The notes beneath the pieces are model-generated. The model did not search any database and had not been told where the DNA came from. It saw nothing but the letters and a program-made list of their open reading frames with translations. The translations under genes were made by a program, and so were the position numbers. DNA of 64,000 nt from positions 48,076,244 through 48,140,243 of the forward strand of contig CM060177.1 in NCBI GenBank assembly GCA_030549775.1, read 5' to 3'. Below, piece by piece: positions 22,201 to 34,443 of the stretch. The stretch's first letter is position 1; each line of letters begins with the position of its first letter. The DNA is from Tamarix chinensis (taxonomy: Eukaryota; Streptophyta; Magnoliopsida; Caryophyllales; Tamaricaceae).

Positions 22201-22757
22201 AGTTATTGGATGTACAAAGAATTGGATCTGAATACCATGTTTCTACCTATGGTCATATCTGAATGTAGTAATATCATGTGTAATATGTGTGCCTGTATTT
22301 TAAGTGCGTTTTTAAAGGGTTACTCAGTACCGTAGTACTGAAGGGTTCCCTTCATGGGGCCCCTGCCTATTCAATGGGCAGTACCCCTTGCAGGTTGTGT
22401 TTCAGGTGCTATTCAAGTGGGCCCTTGGGGAGAGCGTAAGGTACTGTCCGGAAATTTTTAGGGTTTTAAATTGTCTCATTTAAATTCAACGTATTTGTTA
22501 TTTTGTAATCACCGTGGTTGAATGTTTTCTCTTGTAAAGTATTTACTGTGCTACTCTGATATTCAAATGCTTAAGTTCTCGTAAAATTTTATTTTACTCC
22601 TTTAGCCTTAGCACTTAGTACTGGAACGGTATGAGTGAACCGGTCTGGTACTAAGTGTGGCGGTAATGCTCCCAAAATTCACGGTTTATCAAATCGCTTC
22701 CGCTAAATTTCTTTTAATTAACGAAATTTTTCAGTAGTGAATTTTGGGGGTGTTACA
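19211..22757 (+). repeat. 3' giant LTR, right part after the Athila insertion
   Basis: Follows 1741-5279 almost without change, with an offset of 17479 for most of it. I noticed only a handful of single-base differences (for example one extra A near 19819, one extra G near 19990, one missing A near 22270, and A to C near 22645). It ends GTGTTACA at 22757, followed by the CCTTA duplication. Confidence 0.93.
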
Positions 22758-22762
22758 CCTTA

Positions 22763-23922
22763 TCTCATTTAGATTCGATCCCAAATCATATCGCTTGACC
22801 ACTCGATTCCACATGTGACTGAAAAACCTTAATTGGCCACTTCAACCCTAGTACCTTTCTTCTCCCACAAGTAACATCTCTCTTTTTCACCCAAAATCTC
22901 TTCTCTCACATGGATCCTATACTCACCCCCTTATATAATAAATTTGCATTCTTAACGTACTCCACTCTCCCTTAATTATTTTTACTTTCACATTTTTTTT
23001 CCAGATTAGTGCTTCCTCTCAAAACCCTAATCGAGTCCCTTATACACCCTTACACCAACATGCGTACTATTTTTTGTCCCAAGTCTCCAATCACTCCACA
23101 ACTCTCCCCTTAGCTTATTCACACCCTAAAGCAACTTTTCTCATGTAAAGATCATCCTCGTGCAAGTTTCATCCACCCCATGCAACTCTCGAAGTCCCCA
23201 TGTAAACCTTATAATTCCCATGCATGGTTCCTATCTCTTTTTCATTTTGGTCATCTCTTCCTCTTTATTTCCTCTCATGGATCATAAGGTAGTTTGGTCA
23301 ACCTCATATCCCCCTTAGTAAACTCACTTCCCATTTTCTTTCTTTTTATCCTTTCATTCCCATATCACATTATCAATCATCCTAGCATGAATGTCCTAGA
23401 AAGTCATATCATATCACATCATAATCACCATATATACATATCATACTCATGTCATAAGGAACACATAAACATACCTCAACTCCAAGCTGCGCTACACACA
23501 AGACAAGTTAATGACAATCATACGATACACGACATAACATGATACATAACATCCAAGGAATACAAGTCACACAACACACATGGGCATTAGATACATCCTT
23601 ACCTAAAACGACGCCGAGCTTGAAGCACGCTCCTACGCCTCCTTAGGGTTTTGGCTTGATGCACCTAGAAGAGGGAAAAACTAAGGATTAGTTTCCCTCC
23701 TACCAAAAATACTATTATTTCTTATTTTAGTCTAAGATTAGGGTTACTATTATTAAAGGGAGCTTAACAAGTGAAAACTAGGGTTTTTCTCCTCAAGTTA
23801 GCCTACTAGATATTACCAATCAAAATATATTTATGTTAATATTTACAGTTATATTTATATTATTAAACCTAATAGCTTTATTTCTTCTAATAATAGTACT
23901 AATACTAGTTATAGCAAAATAG

Positions 23923-23980
<58 letters not shown>

Positions 23981-24382
23981 AATAATAATAATAATAATAA
24001 TAATGCCCCTAGTAATAGAAACCTTAGTATTTTTAAGTCTAAGGCTAATAATGGCTTTAGGGATAAAATAATAATATAATATTAGTAATACTAACAAAGT
24101 ACTAATATTACTAAAGGTAATAATGATAATAGTTATATTTTAAATAATGATAATATAAGGGTTCAAATATTTTTACCACAATAATAGTAGCAAAAATAAT
24201 AACAATAATAGTAGTAATAACTAATAATAATACTATAGTAATAATGTTGATAATAAAGGCATTAGGAATAATATTGGCAATATTCGAATATTGAGTAATA
24301 ATAATATTAAGGCTTAAGTATTCTTCTTCTATAATAACAAAATGATAATATGTCGACTTCTATTTCAATAACATTAATAATA

Positions 24383-24471
<89 letters not shown>

Positions 24472-24655
24472 AATAGCAATAATAACAACAATAACAATAA
24501 TGTTAAGAATAGCATCACAACTTATGGTTTTAAAAAGTTTGAGAAGGGTTTTATTTCAATAATACTTGTTTCTTAGGAATGTAGAAGACTTAAAATAATA
24601 ATTTTTTCTATTGAACTTAACTTAGATAAAATGTGTAAAAAGTGGAGTGTTACAC
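22763..24655 (-). repeat. Right part of old minus-strand giant LTR (copy C)
   Basis: Continues copy C after the insertion. The segment around 23600-23690 (CCTTACCTAAAACGACGCCG, CTTGAAGCACGCTCCTACGC, CTTAGGGTTTTGG) matches 45285-45345 and 61835-61895 in copies A and B. It carries two long ATG/GAT trinucleotide arrays (about 23922-23980 and 24383-24471). The far end is uncertain, because the sequence loses similarity after about 24500. Poly-Met or poly-Ile translations here are artefacts of the microsatellite. Confidence 0.6.
23922..24471. repeat. Two GAT/ATG microsatellites with AAT runs between
   Basis: A (TGA)n run of about 58 bp at 23922-23980 is followed by (TAA)n to about 24003, then AT-rich interrupted triplets, then a second (TGA)n run of about 89 bp at 24383-24471. 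Confidence 0.95.
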
Positions 24656-25913
24656 ATGGTAATTCAAATGCCAAGAAGGTTTACACAAGTGATATCATCT
24701 CCACCTAGCTTGGCCATCGATACCATGTTGGCTAAACCACAATGCAGACTACACCATTACCCTCATTCTTAACTCGTTACCTCAAGAGTCTGAGAATATA
24801 GGCTCAAAAAAACTCGTATTATTTCATTATTAATGTTCATATTGGCAATAATCAACACATATTAAAACACACTTGCAACTCCACAATGGTATTTATAGTG
24901 ATAACATATAAAACAAACCATCCATCCTATTAATTATTAATGGTGTTTATAGCGGTAATACCTGGCACAAACCAACATTTTGGCATTCCTAATCCAATTA
25001 TTCAAGGTCAAACATGAAATCAATGTTTATGTGCTAAGGTCAAATACATCATCAAACCCCAAGGCCAGACTTCAAGGATATCCAAAATTGTCCCAAAGGA
25101 CTAATAGATTAGTTTGGGAGTAGGAACAACCAGCAAAGTAATCATAACAAACAAACCAGACGATTGGTTTAAGGGATCACCTTGATTGTTCATATGAGTT
25201 AGTTGGTTAAGCCAATAGTAAAAAACGTGAATGCTAGCTTAACTAGTTGACTGGTTTTTTCCATACCAATTGATTAATTTATTTGGAAAACTCTTGCAAA
25301 TCTAACTCTAACATTTCTAAATATATTCTAATCACTCCCAACATGCATCTATTATAACAAAATTTATACAAAAACATGTTCAACACATTGAACACAACAT
25401 TCTGCTTATAAATCAATTCAAAACAACATATATGCTAATGTTCTTCAAAATCCATCAAAATGACAAAGGGTGACCAACATGTTCTTGTCAAACCTCACGA
25501 AACAAAAGGGCATAACTATTATGGCCAAACGTTTATACAAACTTATGAAAAGTATTAGAATCACATGCTTCATGATATGATAAATGTGTTTTCACCTCCT
25601 CATACTTGAATTTAGGACAACATGCTTATAAAATCAAGAACAACGTGATAATCACTCAATCAACAAGCCACATATCAAAATGAATATGATGTACCTTAAG
25701 CAAAATAGCCTTATAGCAAAGATAACAAGCATTCCTAACTTTCCTTTACCAAGACATATTGATTACCTTTATAGAACAAATGCTTAAATCAATGAAATCA
25801 AAACCTCAAGAAAATATATGAAAAGAAGAAAAACATATTTCTCAACCTCCTTCCAAAATTAAAGTGAGTCCAGACGAGAAAAAATAAAGAAAAAACTCAG
25901 CTCTCTGCAAACC

Positions 25914-25953
<40 letters not shown>

Positions 25954-27299
25954 TTTGAAAAAAGAGAGAGGAGATTAAAGCAAGGACTAATAATAGAAAA
26001 AATAAGAAAGTGAAATGAACTTGAAGTGGTTTGGAATAATGAAGCACAAATCCTCAATTGCAAGAAGAAAAGAAATGAAGAAGAAATAAGACACTCTTCA
26101 ATAATTAGCAAAATTAGCAAGAGAAAAAGGAGCTAAAGAGGTTGTATGTTTTGTGAATGACGTAACTAAGACAATGGGCACTCCTTGGCCTCTAAGGCCC
26201 ACACACAAGAAGAAAGGAGGGATGGAGAGTTGAATATGGTGAAGGTGGAGTGTAAGAGCAAGTGTGTAAGGCAACAATATCATGAGATGAAGGAGAATGG
26301 AAGGAAAATAAGGCATGATCGGATGAGGAGAAGCACCGACAACTACTCTATCGCAATGCACACCCAAAGGTAGGGGAAAAGAAAGTGGATTTGGTGAAGA
26401 AAGTAATTTAAAAAATACTTTTAAATTTTTTTAGTTAAATGAAATGAAATAATATTTTAAATATCATAAAAATAATTTTAGAACACTAAAATATATTTAT
26501 TAGCACAAAAGATTATAATCACATTGTTGTATGGATATTTGAGCAAGATGTGAATCAAAATAATAACGAATCTAAATATTACAGTAAAACTAGTTGATTG
26601 GTTCTATAAAATGGTTACTAGCACGTTCCACGGGCTAACTTATTTGTCCTCATCAACTGAGTACTGTTCCTAGAAAGAAAATATAAGTTCTTAGATGAAC
26701 TAGCTGCTTGGTGACTAGTTTCAGATATAACTATAAGGCTCGTCGGTCCAGAACTCATGTTTTCAAGTTCTTTCAAAATTCAAACTTATTTTAATTATAT
26801 TCAATATAAATGGTTCAAAAGTATTTTAAACTTTTTAGGACGGAGTTGATATTATATATAGCGTTGCTTCTTCTTGTGATATACAGTGTTGCTTCAACTT
26901 CGATCTCGTGTGCAAGGTGTCGCTCATGTGATATACAGTGTTGCTTCAACTTTATGCCGATAATTGGACTTTTATGTTATTTGATGTTGCAGTACGTAAT
27001 AGGAGTATAGGACTTTGTCTTCCTTTAAAATAATTATAAAAAAATATGCAGAAAGATCAAATAGCTAAGTATATGTATATCGTTTATGAAAGATTGTACC
27101 GGTGTCACCTTGCAAGTTGCTCAAAGGTGGTAATGAATCCACAGTTCAGTTAGAAAATAAAAATTTCTAATCGCCAAAAAATAATGCAGCGATATTTCAG
27201 CTGAAAAGGAACATTTACAGAAGCTGGGTTTTCTTCTCCACCACAATTGCTTTGCAAGACCAGTACTACACGATCCCAAACAGCGTAGCTTCCGATGTA
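24656..27299. other. Intergenic stretch, no supported gene
   Basis: AT-rich with a (TTA)n microsatellite at 25916-25951 and a purine-rich patch at 26190-26400 that recalls the purine-rich module of the minus LTRs, so part may be decayed LTR. A 26-bp word beginning TGTGATATACAGTGTTGC occurs twice, at about 26875 and 26928. The last 200 bp should contain the 3' UTR of the SWEET gene. Confidence 0.6.
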
Positions 27300-29332
27300 C
27301 TATGTTGCCGGAACCTCCGAACCCTCCTCCTCTTGGGGTAACTCGGCCTGCTCATTGGCTGCCGGAGGATGCTGAGAGTACCAAGCATACACTACAAGTT
27401 GCAAGAGTCCAAACAGTGCTCCCAAACTATTACCAATCTACGATGAGAAGATGCGATAGTCTAAATTAAGATATATTCAGATACAGTTGCTGCTTTTCAT
27501 GATCTTATACAGAAAATCACATAACATAAATCAAACCAATATCATATGCATAAAGAAGAGTGGAGCTATATTTTCTTGCCCCGCATATTATTGCATGATA
27601 TGGGTCGAGAGTTTAAGAAGTTAAGAGCAGGAAATACCAAGATAAAGAGGTCAAATCTTATACTTGCATATGAGAGCCAAACTAAACCGTTGAGAAAAAA
27701 GGTCAATGAGAGCAAGAAGGACATGTGCTCCACACTCCCTGTTCGGATGACATTGACCTGTTTAGAGAACAAAAGAAAGGTGCGAGGTCAAAAAAAAGAA
27801 GGAAAAAAAAAAGGAATACAGTACCGTCATTTACCGACGTGTTAAACTTTCAATTAACCAAAAAAAATACACGTCAAGTCTGTTGCGTTCGATCAGATAC
27901 GTACAACAGCCGTAAATGGCGACGCATACATCAATACACCAAAGATATTAGCAACGATCCCCACAAAAGTAGACCTAGAATTGTAAGAGTGAAACGCCAA
28001 TGCTGCTATGGTGGTTATGATAGCAATCGCCACGGCCTCAAGCAAAAGACATACGAAGATACGCAACTGCAAACCAAATTACAAATCCGTTACTAAATTT
28101 GGTTAGAAATCTGACATAAAAACACGCAGTCTCTCTGAATTAGCTTACCCTTATCTTCTTGACGGTGAAAGTGAGATATATGGCCACGTAGATTAGTTCA
28201 ATTACAAGACCGATACTGTTGGTGGTGAGAACCACTATGTTATCAGGATGGACAAACGGCGTGCCATACAAAACCCAAGAGGCACAGTTGAGGATGGCAG
28301 ATACGTAAGGATAATATTCGAACGCCCCAACCGAGCCATTTTTCCAGATTTGCCAGAACGTAGGTCTGTAACATTACGTAAATATAAATACATCAACAAT
28401 CTGTCACGACCTTCTGCACAATTTTTTATGCAGGCAGTGGAACGATTTCAATTTTGTCAAAAACTGCTGCTGCTACTGCTAACAGCTAATGAAGTGAAAC
28501 AGATAACAAGGAGAAAGTATGAACTGAGCAATCATGAGCTAACAAACCCGCAGTCTTAAAGGGACCGTAATGGGGAGCGCGCCAAAGAGGACAACGAATT
28601 ACGAATACGAGACAATGCTACTTTAAATACGAAACGATGGTACTTTAACATATTAAATTAGTTCGTTCAACTTTTCAATTGTCTGTACGTCGAATCTTTA
28701 TCAAGAAATTGACTCTATTAGCTAGCCTGCTTGCAGATATGAAGTTCGAATAAATAAATAATACTCAAGAAAGACGATCTTTCCATTCAAGAAACCATAA
28801 AACAGAGACAAAAAAGAGAAGAGCATTGGATTGGAAGTTACATTGGAGCTGCGAAAAGAAGGAACGATGTGATATTGCCTGCACAAAAAGGACATTAGTT
28901 AATCATCGTAGGAAAGGCGGAAACAAAAGAAAGTGCGGATCAAGATGGTATGATCGCGTTCCAAACAGACTAACGGTATTGTCAATAGGTAAACAGCCTT
29001 ACGATCAAATAGTATGATCACTCGGTACGTCTATTTCTCTTTCAAAGAAAATTTTAGTTCAGTCATTCAGTAAAAGAGAGATTAGGCAGTGACCTCGATT
29101 AGGAAATGCACCATTTCTTCAACAATTTAGCAACGAATAATCATAACTCACAGCATATAATGGCGAAGATCAAAACTAAAATGCGTCATAGGTTCGTGAG
29201 GCACCGCGAAATCTACGTTCAAAACAAGGAGCAACAGCCCAAGGAAAGCGAGGGAGAGTGAGGCAGAGAGCAGAGTGAGCTCGTACCAACAATGCCGACG
29301 ATGGAGTGAGCGAGATTAGCGCCGTGCGTCAT
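27300..29332 (-). CDS. SWEET: SWEET bidirectional sugar transporter (239 aa, six exons)
   Basis: Exons, in transcription order: 29332-29287, 28878-28842, 28365-28149, 28066-27905, 27757-27638, 27437-27300. All introns are GT-AG. Lengths 46, 37, 217, 162, 120 and 138 sum to 720 nt; the 37, 162 and 120 nt sizes match the exon pattern I know for the plant SWEET family. SWEETs are seven-helix proteins (two MtN3/saliva triple-helix bundles plus a linker) that let sugars diffuse across the plasma membrane or tonoplast. Visible hallmarks are the first bundle with AAPIPTFWQIW (residues 25-35), Pro47, LNCASWVLYG and TTNSIGL (Asn77), then Pro150, LNGLVWLSYASIRFD and IGNSLGALFG (Asn197). The cytosolic tail is short and acidic. 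Odd points: Ser167 replaces the usually conserved Pro of helix 6 (EHMSF where the family has YMPF), and Gly after both pocket Asn is Ser. Clade I or II is likely from the short tail; substrate is unknown. Confidence 0.95.
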
Positions 29333-30123
29333 CTTCTCTAATTTGCTAAATGAAAGAAGCACCGGAGGAGAAGGTGATTTAGACAGGGTAAGGAATAGAA
29401 TGAGCAGAGGATACAAAACAAAAACAAAAAAATTGAGAAGCGTTTATGCAAACAGAGAGGAGAGCATACGGGTGAGATTATAAGCAGCAGCTTGCATTCA
29501 TTTATAAGTACGGGGAATGGTGAAAATTGAAAGCTGTAAGCTGCAACAGCAGGGATCGCCATCGAGATAGTGTGCTTGAGCGGAGGAGAGATGATTCGGA
29601 AGTCGCAACCGCACAGTTTGTTAGGCACCTTCCTTCGTAACCATATTTTTACTACATAATTACCATGGCTGTCCCTTTCTGTTTTATCCGTGGAGTTGTT
29701 ATTTGAAGAAAATGAGTTCGCTATTGGGCTCACTTTTCGGCCATAACTTGCCCTTTATTCTCTTAACTTGCTTCTTCCTCTTCTGGGCTCATTTACGGTG
29801 CTGACTTTTCACTCTTCTTCTTCCTTCTAAACCCCTAACTCTTCTCTAGGTTCCCTCTTCACCTTTGTTTTCATTCCATCATCACAAGTATATACTAGGA
29901 ACAAAACCCAATTTACAAGTACACGCAGAGCTAGGTGTCATGACTCGCCTGTATTCTAGATTTTTTTAACATTCTATAATTCTCTAAAATAATCCGGAGT
30001 CTTGTGAACTTGTATAGAATGTTCTTATCCTCGCTCTTTAGGCTCGATTTAGAAAGGATAATTTGGTAAGCACTAAAGAAAATTAAAGAATCACCCCATA
30101 ACACATGAGAGCCTTGATCGGAG
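29333..30123 (-). other. SWEET leader and promoter region
   Basis: Holds the presumed 5' UTR and promoter of the minus-strand SWEET gene. A 131-codon minus-strand ORF (29338-29733) spans the candidate TATA box and leader. Its product is Cys/Phe/Leu-rich with no family I recognise and it is probably chance. It stops just upstream of the SWEET ATG, so a transcript starting far upstream would carry it as an upstream ORF. Confidence 0.5.
29501..29506 (-). promoter_or_regulatory. Candidate TATA box of the SWEET gene
   Basis: On the minus strand the sequence reads ACTTATAAATGA, about 170 bp upstream of the ATG at 29332, leaving room for a leader of roughly 140 bp. This is a positional guess from sequence alone. 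Confidence 0.45.
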
Positions 30124-33100
30124 GTGAATCTTTGGTTACAAAGGATCGTCACCATGGCAAAATATGAGGTGTCAAAGAACCCAAGTAACTCAATTGTGTC
30201 CCACAAGACTCATAGATTGGAAGGTGAGAAGAAGAAGAATACTGGGAAGAAAATTTTGGTATCCAAGGAATGCCTCTCTTCACTCAATATAAGGGTAGAA
30301 CAAGTGGAGAGACAAGTCTCATGGAGGAACCCAATGTTTGGGATGAGTACTTTGGTGAGAACATTCAATGTGAGTTTATCGGTGGACTGGTCGCTTGTTT
30401 AAAAAATTATGAAAGGATATCACCGGCCTAAGAGAAAAGAGTTTGGGACCTTTAGGTAGGAGCATGGTGCATTGAGAAGATAGTTCAACCAATGCCATAA
30501 TGGCAGTGGCGTTGGATCAAGGATTCGAGTCCTCAAACCACCTTAGTATGGAGGTAGGTGTGATGCTAAGAAACTTTATAACTTTATTTGGATGGTGGAA
30601 CGGTAATTACATCATTCAAGTATTGAGAATGACACTGACAACATTGACATTGTTACACTCTACCTAGATAATGATGTCATGTTATGGTGGATATGCATGA
30701 GTGATGAGATTGAAAGAGGAGTGGTGGTGATCGATACTTGGGAGGATTTCAAGAAAGAGCTTAAGTCCCAATCCTATCATATGAATGTGGAGGAGAATGT
30801 TGTTATACAACTACGGTGTAACACCTCTCCCCTTTTCTGAACTTCATCTTTTTTTTATTTAAAAGACATAATGCAAAATTAAAATAAAGAACGAGGATGA
30901 AACCGCTGTATCTAACATAGCGAGAGGAGTATACATCACCTATCTTATGCCAAACACAAGGCTAAAAGATTAAACTCAACTTTGCAAATCATAGTATTCG
31001 TAAACATTTGTACTAAAAGAGTTTACAACATATAAGATGACAAAAGTTGGGGAAGAGCGTTTAAGTATAAGGGAAAAGGAAATATGAGTCCAAAAGATAT
31101 CCAAAACAAAAGCAACAAAAGCATAAAACCAAATAGCCCTTAAACTTGGCCCACTACTTAGTGGTACATCTTATACAAATCATAAAAACAATTACTCTCA
31201 ATCCTCTAATCCTTCTGGCCTTCAGCGTCCTCAAACATCTTCGTACTCTAAACACAAACCCTTGATATGGTGTAGTATCAGCACAACTTCATTGTAATAG
31301 TAAACCATAATTTTGCTAAAGATGTAGCATGCTCACGTAACACATATTATACAAAAACACAAGATCACACATGCTTTCACATATAAGACCTCACACCAAT
31401 CATAGCCTCAAAAAGGACACAATCAAATGACATTTCAACAATTCATCTCAACTACTTAAGCAATGTAACATCTCATCATATTGAAAGTAACATATTTGTT
31501 CCCTATACAGACTAGTCAAGGAAACCACACAACCACCTAATCATATGCATCTCAAACCAAATCTCTAAACTCGACTCAAGAGGGACTACAATATCATTCA
31601 TAACTTAAATGCCAGAGCTACAAATATTATACTTCCAATACATCTATCAAGGAAACCACTATGATAGACTAACCACTCACAAACACTAAATGTACGATTC
31701 CTTAAGTATGTGAACCCTCAATAGAGTTTGTGATTTCACCTATATAAATAGTACAAACCCTTCAGCTCAAAGGCCTTTAGTACTCAGGGCTAACGAAGGC
31801 TATATACGTCTCTCAATTCAAATCATCTTTCATTTTAAAGATTTAATACTCTAACTCGACCAAGGATTCTAAGATCTGCACATCAACCAAAAGAGATCAT
31901 CAAGATTATAACACTTAAGGTCACACAACAATCAAATCAAAATACCTAAGATTAGGCACTAAGTCATAGCCCCAACACTTAGCTATTTTTTAACGAATTA
32001 TCACAATTCCAAGAAATATGCCAAAAATACTCTTTTAAATAAAAAAAACTTGGATATAATAAGCCATATCATCACAAAATAGGATCACACTCCATTTTTT
32101 TTTAAAAGACTATTCATCAAAACACTATTTATATTTGACAAAAAATCAAATTATATCAAGATTCATTGTGGAAAAAGCCAAGAAATTCTTATTATCAAAA
32201 AATACTATTCATACTTGATTATGATTCACATCAATTGAGTATTCACGTATGGTCATTATTTTTCAAACTTAAAGTTAACATTTATGGTCAATTACCACCA
32301 ATAAAACATAAGATGTTTCTAATCAAGAATTTATGTATAATTACCATATTACTTCTAATCTCAACTAAATTAAGAAATTTAACTATTTATGCTATTCATT
32401 ACTATTCACATACGTAATACTTAGAAACTTTGCTAATAAATACCAAATAATCACCAAAAAGGTATGAAAATTAAATATAATCATTCTTAACATGATCACA
32501 AAACCTTAGAATGTAGAAATTAGCAAAAAAAAGACTTATAGCATGTCAGTTGACCATAACATCCCTAAAGGGGCCTAGACCATGATTTTGTCATAATACC
32601 TTGCATACTTATAATTAAACCACCAAAATTACATGATTAGCATATTAGACATGAAAAACATATTAGAACCCAAAAAATTTTGGAATTAAACACACCTAAC
32701 ATGTAAATTGATTATTTTACCCCTAAACATGCTCAATCTTCAACCAAAATAAATATGACCCTAACATGTTCTAACCTAAACATGTTATGCATTAAAAAAT
32801 GGCCCAAATCAACTCATGAATATGCTATAAAAAAATATTCAAGCCATAAAAGAACGATAACCATGATAAACAACTAAAGACTTGAGAGAGGCATAAAGGC
32901 CAAATTTAGCATAAAGCAGCATTCAAGCAAAACATCACCCAACTTTATACCATATAAGGACTAGGAAGGTTTTACCTAACTTCCCAAACACAATCATCTC
33001 CAAAAGCTAGAATCAAAGCTTCCTTGAAATACCTTTAAACATAATAAATTTTGCAAAAGATTATGACAAATCAAACCTAGAGAGAGAGAGAGAGAGACCA

Positions 33101-34443
33101 AGAGCACCTTATAAAAATATTTTGAACTCCAAAGGATGGGAGAACTTTTTTTAATCATTTCCTTAACCTAATTTTTTTTTTGCTTAAAATCAAAGTATAA
33201 GGAAGTTAGGATAAATATTAGAAAAATAATTCAAGAAGGATTAAGGTGGGTGGTGGTGTCAATTTTGGGATAGAAAATAGATTTCAAGACTTGGCATATA
33301 AGATAGAAAATGCAAGAGTAAAAGTGGGTAAGATATTTAGTTAACTTAAGAATTAAGTTTGTAAAATAATTGGGAAAAAATAAAGGAAATGGAGAAGCAT
33401 GTAAAACATATCATTCCAAACAAATAGGGGATATATTTTCCATACAAGGACAAATTAGTTGATAGGAGAGGTTGAAATAAAGTTTAGACAAAGTTATAGG
33501 TGTACAATTTGATTTTAATGACGAATACATGCACAAAAGTGACCAAAATGGTCCTAAATTGTTACAAATAATAATAGAATATTTTTTGATCATATTTAGA
33601 TCAATAATTATAAAATAATATGATCCTAGAAAAAATAACTAAAAAGTCCTTAATGAAGCTCAAAACACATAATTAATGCCCACTAAAGACATGAATAGTA
33701 CATTTTTGCTAATAAATTGATTTGACATTTTAAAAAATCCTAAGAGACTAAAAAAATATGAGGATTTAAAACACACACATTAAAATTAAGCCTAGAAAAA
33801 TTTGAAAGACCAAATTTGGCTTAAAAGTCTTCCAGGAGTCAAAAACGTAAGAAATACTTAGAAGCCTTGAACGAAATGTTTCAAAAATGTAACTAGGGAT
33901 TTCAATTATTTAAAAGATGTAATAAAATATTTGAATAATATTAACTTATTTATGTGAAATATATATTCCAAATTTTATTGGTTTCAAGAGATGGGGTATT
34001 GCATACGAAGCCTAAAACATACTAGTACCATTAAGAACTACATCAGGTAATGCAACTCCTTGATGATTGAGATATTGAGCATGATAGATAAGAATACTCT
34101 CCTCTAATTTATGGATGGACTAAAACCATGGATGGAGAAATATTTGAGGCATCTTAGTTTCCAACATCTTTTTTTAGTCATGAAGAAGGTGAAATCCCTT
34201 ATTGAGTTTCAAAAAGAAAAGAAAGATAAGACCGAGAATGGTAACCCAAAAAAAGGTGGGGAGAGAAATCCCATGAGTAAGGGATCCCCACCTAAGTGGA
34301 AGGGAAATCATTATGGGGCCAATAAATCTAAGAACTATGAGTGCTTTAGATTCTAAGGTGTGCACTTTTTCTTCTAGTGTCCAAAAAGGAAACAACTTAA
34401 TGCTCGTTTAGATAAGGATCACCTAGTGAGAAGGAAGTACATA
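30124..34443 (+). pseudogene. gag: Ty3-type gag pseudogene split by a solo LTR
   Basis: The left part (30124-30816) has an N-terminal charged segment, then a decayed gag domain (LYLDNDVMLWW and DTWEDFKKELKSQSYH around 30650-30780). The right part (34004-34443) resumes at the next codons (SLKHTSTIKNYI, then FMDGLKPWMEKYLRHLSF). It ends at a ruined zinc knuckle where only ECFRF and CPKRKQLNAL survive around two stops. Several stops and frameshifts occur in the left part. The break falls inside a codon and the two halves are continuous once the LTR between them is ignored. No LTR or pol belonging to this gag is visible, so it is a fragment of an old element or a decayed retrocopy. Confidence 0.82.
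30817..34003 (-). mobile_element. Solo LTR (3187 bp) inside the gag pseudogene
   Basis: On the plus strand it starts TGTAACACCTCTCC and ends GGGGTATTGCA, so it has TG...CA ends and lies in minus orientation like copies A-D. It is flanked by TACGG (30812-30816) and TACGA (34004-34008), a target duplication with one mismatch. The gag reading frame supports TACGA as original. No internal primer site, coding region or second LTR is seen. It has an AG microsatellite at about 33080-33097. It belongs to a related but distinct LTR family. Confidence 0.88.

Larger units (their letters stand above)
499..22757 (+). mobile_element. Gag-only Ty3-type LTR retrotransposon (TR-GAG-like) with giant LTRs, carrying a nested Athila element
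   Basis: A complete non-autonomous element. Its 5' LTR is 499-5279, internal region 5280-7028, and 3' LTR 7029-8200 plus 19211-22757. It begins TGTAATCCCC and ends GTGTTACA, and CCTTA flanks it on both sides (494-498 and 22758-22762). The internal region is only about 1.75 kb. It has a tRNA-iMet primer site, one gag ORF and a polypurine tract, with no protease, RT, RNase H or integrase. Gag without pol, plus intact LTRs, is the definition of the plant TR-GAG class, so mobility would need enzymes from an autonomous relative. The two LTRs are nearly identical outside a pyrimidine/GC-rich tract, so the insertion looks recent. Lineage is probably Tekay-like chromovirus, from the TTCGGGGACGAAGTTT-type 3' end; this is an inference. 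Confidence 0.92.

Noticed and set aside
24350..24562. Poly-Met and poly-Ile ORFs at 23909-24562, and poly-Glu/Phe/Leu ORFs at 42616-43156
   Set aside because: Translations of trinucleotide microsatellites.
27546..28096. Plus-strand ORFs of 99 and 123 aa
   Set aside because: Antisense to SWEET exons 4 and 5, whose minus-strand frame, exon sizes and splice sites are clear.
29338..29733. 131-aa minus-strand ORF upstream of SWEET
   Set aside because: No recognisable domain; covers the presumed promoter and leader. Kept only as a possible upstream ORF.
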